A stretch of DNA of 64,000 bases from positions 1,591,560 to 1,655,559 of the forward strand of contig CATOSM010000001.1 in the NCBI GenBank assembly GCA_951812645.1, given 5' to 3'. The translations under genes were made by a program, and so were the position numbers. Below, piece after piece: positions 61,621 to 64,000 of the stretch. Numbering within the stretch: the first letter of the stretch is position 1; each line of letters starts with the position of its first letter. The stretch is from an uncultured Candidatus Nitrosopumilus sp. GTDB taxonomy: Archaea > Thermoproteota > Nitrososphaeria > Nitrososphaerales > Nitrosopumilaceae. The notes under the pieces were generated by a model. The model was given only the letters and a program-made list of their open reading frames with translations, had not been told where the DNA came from and did not search any database.

Positions 61621-63283
61621 ATGGCATCAATGACAAAATTAACGGCTTCACAATATGCAATATTTATGATTGCGGCACTGGCCGTGCTGGTTGCGGTTCC
61701 TTCCGCATATGCGGCCACAGTCAATGTGGATGGATCATGCCGAGATACTGATGATACCACATCAGCCTGTGATAACGGCATTGCATACCCTACCATACAG
61801 TCTGCAATTACAGCAGCAGCTGATGGTGATACCATATCCATCTCAGCTGGAAGTTATGATGAGGGTTCCATACTTGTTGACAAAACATTGACAATAGTCC
61901 GATCAGGCCACAAATGCCAGGGTGGTACTGAATGGAAAATCTTGGATTAACGTAACATCATCAGATGTTACCATAAAGGATATCATCTTTGAGGACAACA
62001 ATGCATTTCATGGGGTAATAAATCTCTACAAGACCCCATCCGGCGTAACAATACACAACAACACGTTTGCAGACACTCTGGACCATGGGGTGGAAATCAC
62101 CAATACGGCTGACACCCTGATACGAGACCTGTCTATAACAGATAACGTGTTTAAGAACATTGGAGCATTTTATCTTGATTATTGGGATACTGATAGAAAG
62201 GCCAAAAATTTGAGGACCGCAATATATCTTGACGCTAGCAAGTCAGCCATAGGCGGGCTGCAGAATTCCAAGATTACCGGCAATACCATTGACACTACGA
62301 CATTTGCCGGAATAACCTTGGCCGGCAGTCAAAACATCCTGGTGCAGAACAACACAATATCAAATCTTCCTGCCGGTGCAATTGGAGTTGAAACTAATTC
62401 CCAGCACATACAGATTCTTGACAATTACATACGTAATGCAAACAATGCATTACGGTACCTTAATGGGGTTCCAGAAGATACCACTGAAGGAGCTATTAAC
62501 TTATGGGCAAAGCCTGATATCATTCATGTTACCGTTAGCAACAACACCGTCTCTGGCGGCAATAACGGAATTGTCTACTGTACGGGAATATGTGGGGTAT
62601 CCCCAAATGAACTGGGTAATGCCAAACATCCTGGTCATATAATTGATAAAACAGCAAAGACTAACAGCACAAACACGTTTACCCGTAATACCTTTGACAA
62701 TGTAAACGGTTTTGATATTATCAATATGGCATTGGGTGTGATGGTTGCGACGCACAACTATTACGGGGATTCGCCTGACTTTGCCGCCGCCATAAGCGGT
62801 CTGGTACAGTACTCGCCGTACTATGCCGATTATGTTGGAGGTGAGCTTCGCGCAATGGGACCTGCCAAACAGCAGTCACTTGCTGACGTACAGCGGACCG
62901 ACATCTGCTCAATAGGCCTTGAAAGGTACAACCTGTACTTTGATGACGCCGCATGGGGAACAGAATCCTCCGCAGAGGCAAATGCTGTGCTCAACACCGG
63001 TGACATAGTACTTACTGGGGTAAAGATACAGACAGGCGGATGGCTTGATGAGAAAGACAATCCGGTAGCTGGGGCAAAGACTACGGTGGCTGACATACTT
63101 GTCGGCAACTTTTTGGACTTGCTAAGCACCAACCCTGACGGAATCGACATGAATGCCAACCTTCCGGCACCGGACACCGATGAAAAGCTGGATTTGCAGT
63201 TCACCATTGACCTGACAGGCAAGGCAACCGGACCGGACAGTCAGATACGCGAAACAATATCATTTGCAGGTTCCTGCAGTTAG
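61621..63283 (+). pseudogene. parallel beta-helix surface protein with one frameshift
   Basis: Frame 1 (61621-61950): signal peptide ending YAAT, then GIAYPTIQSAITAAADGDTIS. Frame 2 (61922-63283): VLNGKSWINVTSSDVTIKD followed by many NxxT-type right-handed beta-helix rungs (PbH1/NosD-like) and a C-terminal Ig-like segment. One extra G near 61902 (TCAGGCCACA) separates them; removing it joins VRSG to ATNARVVLNG. The whole would be about 553 residues, exported. C-terminal end resembles the fragment at 49.3-49.6 kb. Confidence 0.72.
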
Positions 63284-63557
63284 CAGGGCCTCCACAACAT
63301 TTTTTGTCACCCGTTGCGTTTTGATATGTCATGGCACATGCCAATCTTGGATAATCCCCACAGCTCTTTTTGGTGTCCTGCGTTTTTCTAACCTGAGCCA
63401 GGCTAAGGAAAGACCGCCTGACAGCAAGTCCTGCCTTGCTGCAGATACTTGCCGATTCCTTGAAACTCTCGCCAGATGTGTGCTGTTTGTGCCCTAGTGT
63501 GGATCATTTCTACAAGCCCCGAATACATTTATTAGCATATGATATCAAAATAATGCA
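63284..63557. other. GC-rich gap without an obvious gene
   Basis: No convincing frame. A promoter-like AATACATTTATTAGCATATGA lies at 63520-63541 ahead of the next small frame. Confidence 0.4.
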
Positions 63558-63740
63558 ATGCAAATTAGAGTGACAAACAATGTTTTCCCTGCAGCCGATT
63601 TGGCTGTCTTTTCTGGCACCATTCTTGGATTTGCATATGCACATTGTACCAATCCTCAATGCGGTAATATCGGTGGCAATCAGCCCAGTGCCGGTCAAAA
63701 GATATGGAGATCATATGGTCTGGAGGAATCATATAGTTGA
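63558..63740 (+). CDS. possible 60-residue protein
   Basis: Starts MQIRVTNNVFPAADLAVFSG with a short hydrophobic run and CTNPQCG. It ends overlapping the start of the next gene by three bases. May be a fragment. Confidence 0.35.
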   Translation: MQIRVTNNVFPAADLAVFSGTILGFAYAHCTNPQCGNIGGNQPSAGQKIWRSYGLEESYS

Positions 63741-64000
63741 CCCGATTTAGATTGCCCCTCCTTTTGATTCTTAGCCTTGCCCTTTTGGTCATCCCAATAG
63801 CATATGCCAATGTCGGATACATTATCACATCCCTACAAAAAGAGATAACCATTGATGCAAACGATTCTGCCAGATACTCTTGGGTTGTTACCTCTACATT
63901 TGAGAAACCAGTAAATGTCGACTTTAAGCTGTTAAAGGAGGGTGCAGAGTTTGTCACTTTGGATTCTGAAAAGGCAGTAATTGATCCTGGCGCAACATTT
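63737..64000 (+). CDS. secreted protein, partial at the right edge
   Basis: An open frame of at least 88 codons from TTG: signal peptide (FRLPLLLILSLALLVIPIAYA), then NVGYIITSLQKEITIDAN and LLKEGAEFVTLDSEKAVIDPG. Homologous in layout to the decayed gene at 49617-49881. Function unknown; the end is outside the window. Confidence 0.6.
   Translation, partial: MTRFRLPLLLILSLALLVIPIAYANVGYIITSLQKEITIDANDSARYSWVVTSTFEKPVNVDFKLLKEGAEFVTLDSEKAVIDPGATF

Noticed and set aside
63264..63497. 77-residue frame after the beta-helix gene
   Set aside because: It begins inside the preceding gene, has no domain pattern and lacks start signals; treated as non-coding.

Overview
The window comes from an AT-rich, marine-type ammonia-oxidising archaeon (Nitrososphaerota/Thaumarchaeota, Nitrosopumilus-like). 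The evidence is archaeal amoA, amoX, amoC and amoB genes, archaeosine TGT, Taw1, KEOPS subunits, TBP, S3Ae and S15, geranylgeranyl reductase, intron-containing tRNA and TATA-box promoters with leaderless starts. There is no rRNA operon and no CRISPR array.

Region 1-19.3 kb is mostly core. It has a partial beta-CASP RNase, ferredoxin, tRNA/KEOPS modification genes (tgtA, kae1, bud32, taw1, dus), YchF, RdgB, three tandem giant thrombospondin type-3 repeat surface proteins (8.0-14.9 kb, with exact sequence sharing between and within copies), a PII protein and TBP. At 19.33-22.06 kb sits a mobile element with 45-bp inverted ends and an exact 8-bp target duplication, next to the TBP promoter. It carries two IS5-type insertions, a toxin-antitoxin-like pair and a broken winged-helix gene. 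Region 22-33 kb is core again: ASCH protein, PLP-rhodanese fusion, VWA/MoxR pair, geranylgeranyl reductase, S3Ae, SerRS, and the overlapping Pcc1-RecJ-S15 chain.

Region 33.2-39 kb combines small toxin-antitoxin genes, a decayed SWIM-domain transposase, and the ammonia monooxygenase locus (amoB divergent from amoC-amoX-amoA). A small two-helix membrane protein lies directly behind the transposase remnant. Region 39-51 kb is accessory. It holds an orphan adenine methylase, a two-intron tRNA-Leu, a broken hicBA module and a cobalamin-fold regulator. It also holds an apparently autoregulated, translationally coupled cassette at 44.6-49.17 kb: zinc-cluster protein, HNH nuclease, ParB-like protein, GHKL ATPase and helical protein. 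This cassette is the strongest candidate for an undescribed system. It is followed by a decayed surface-protein region.

Region 51-64 kb has tRNA-Ala, secreted proteins, CoaD, TrpRS, PheRS alpha/beta, a convincing two-hairpin H/ACA guide RNA (60.29-60.45 kb), an EVE protein, and a frameshifted parallel beta-helix surface protein whose tail and downstream gene resemble the decayed copy at 49.3-49.9 kb. Several genes are broken by single-base changes in or near homopolymers, so sequencing error must be separated from real decay.
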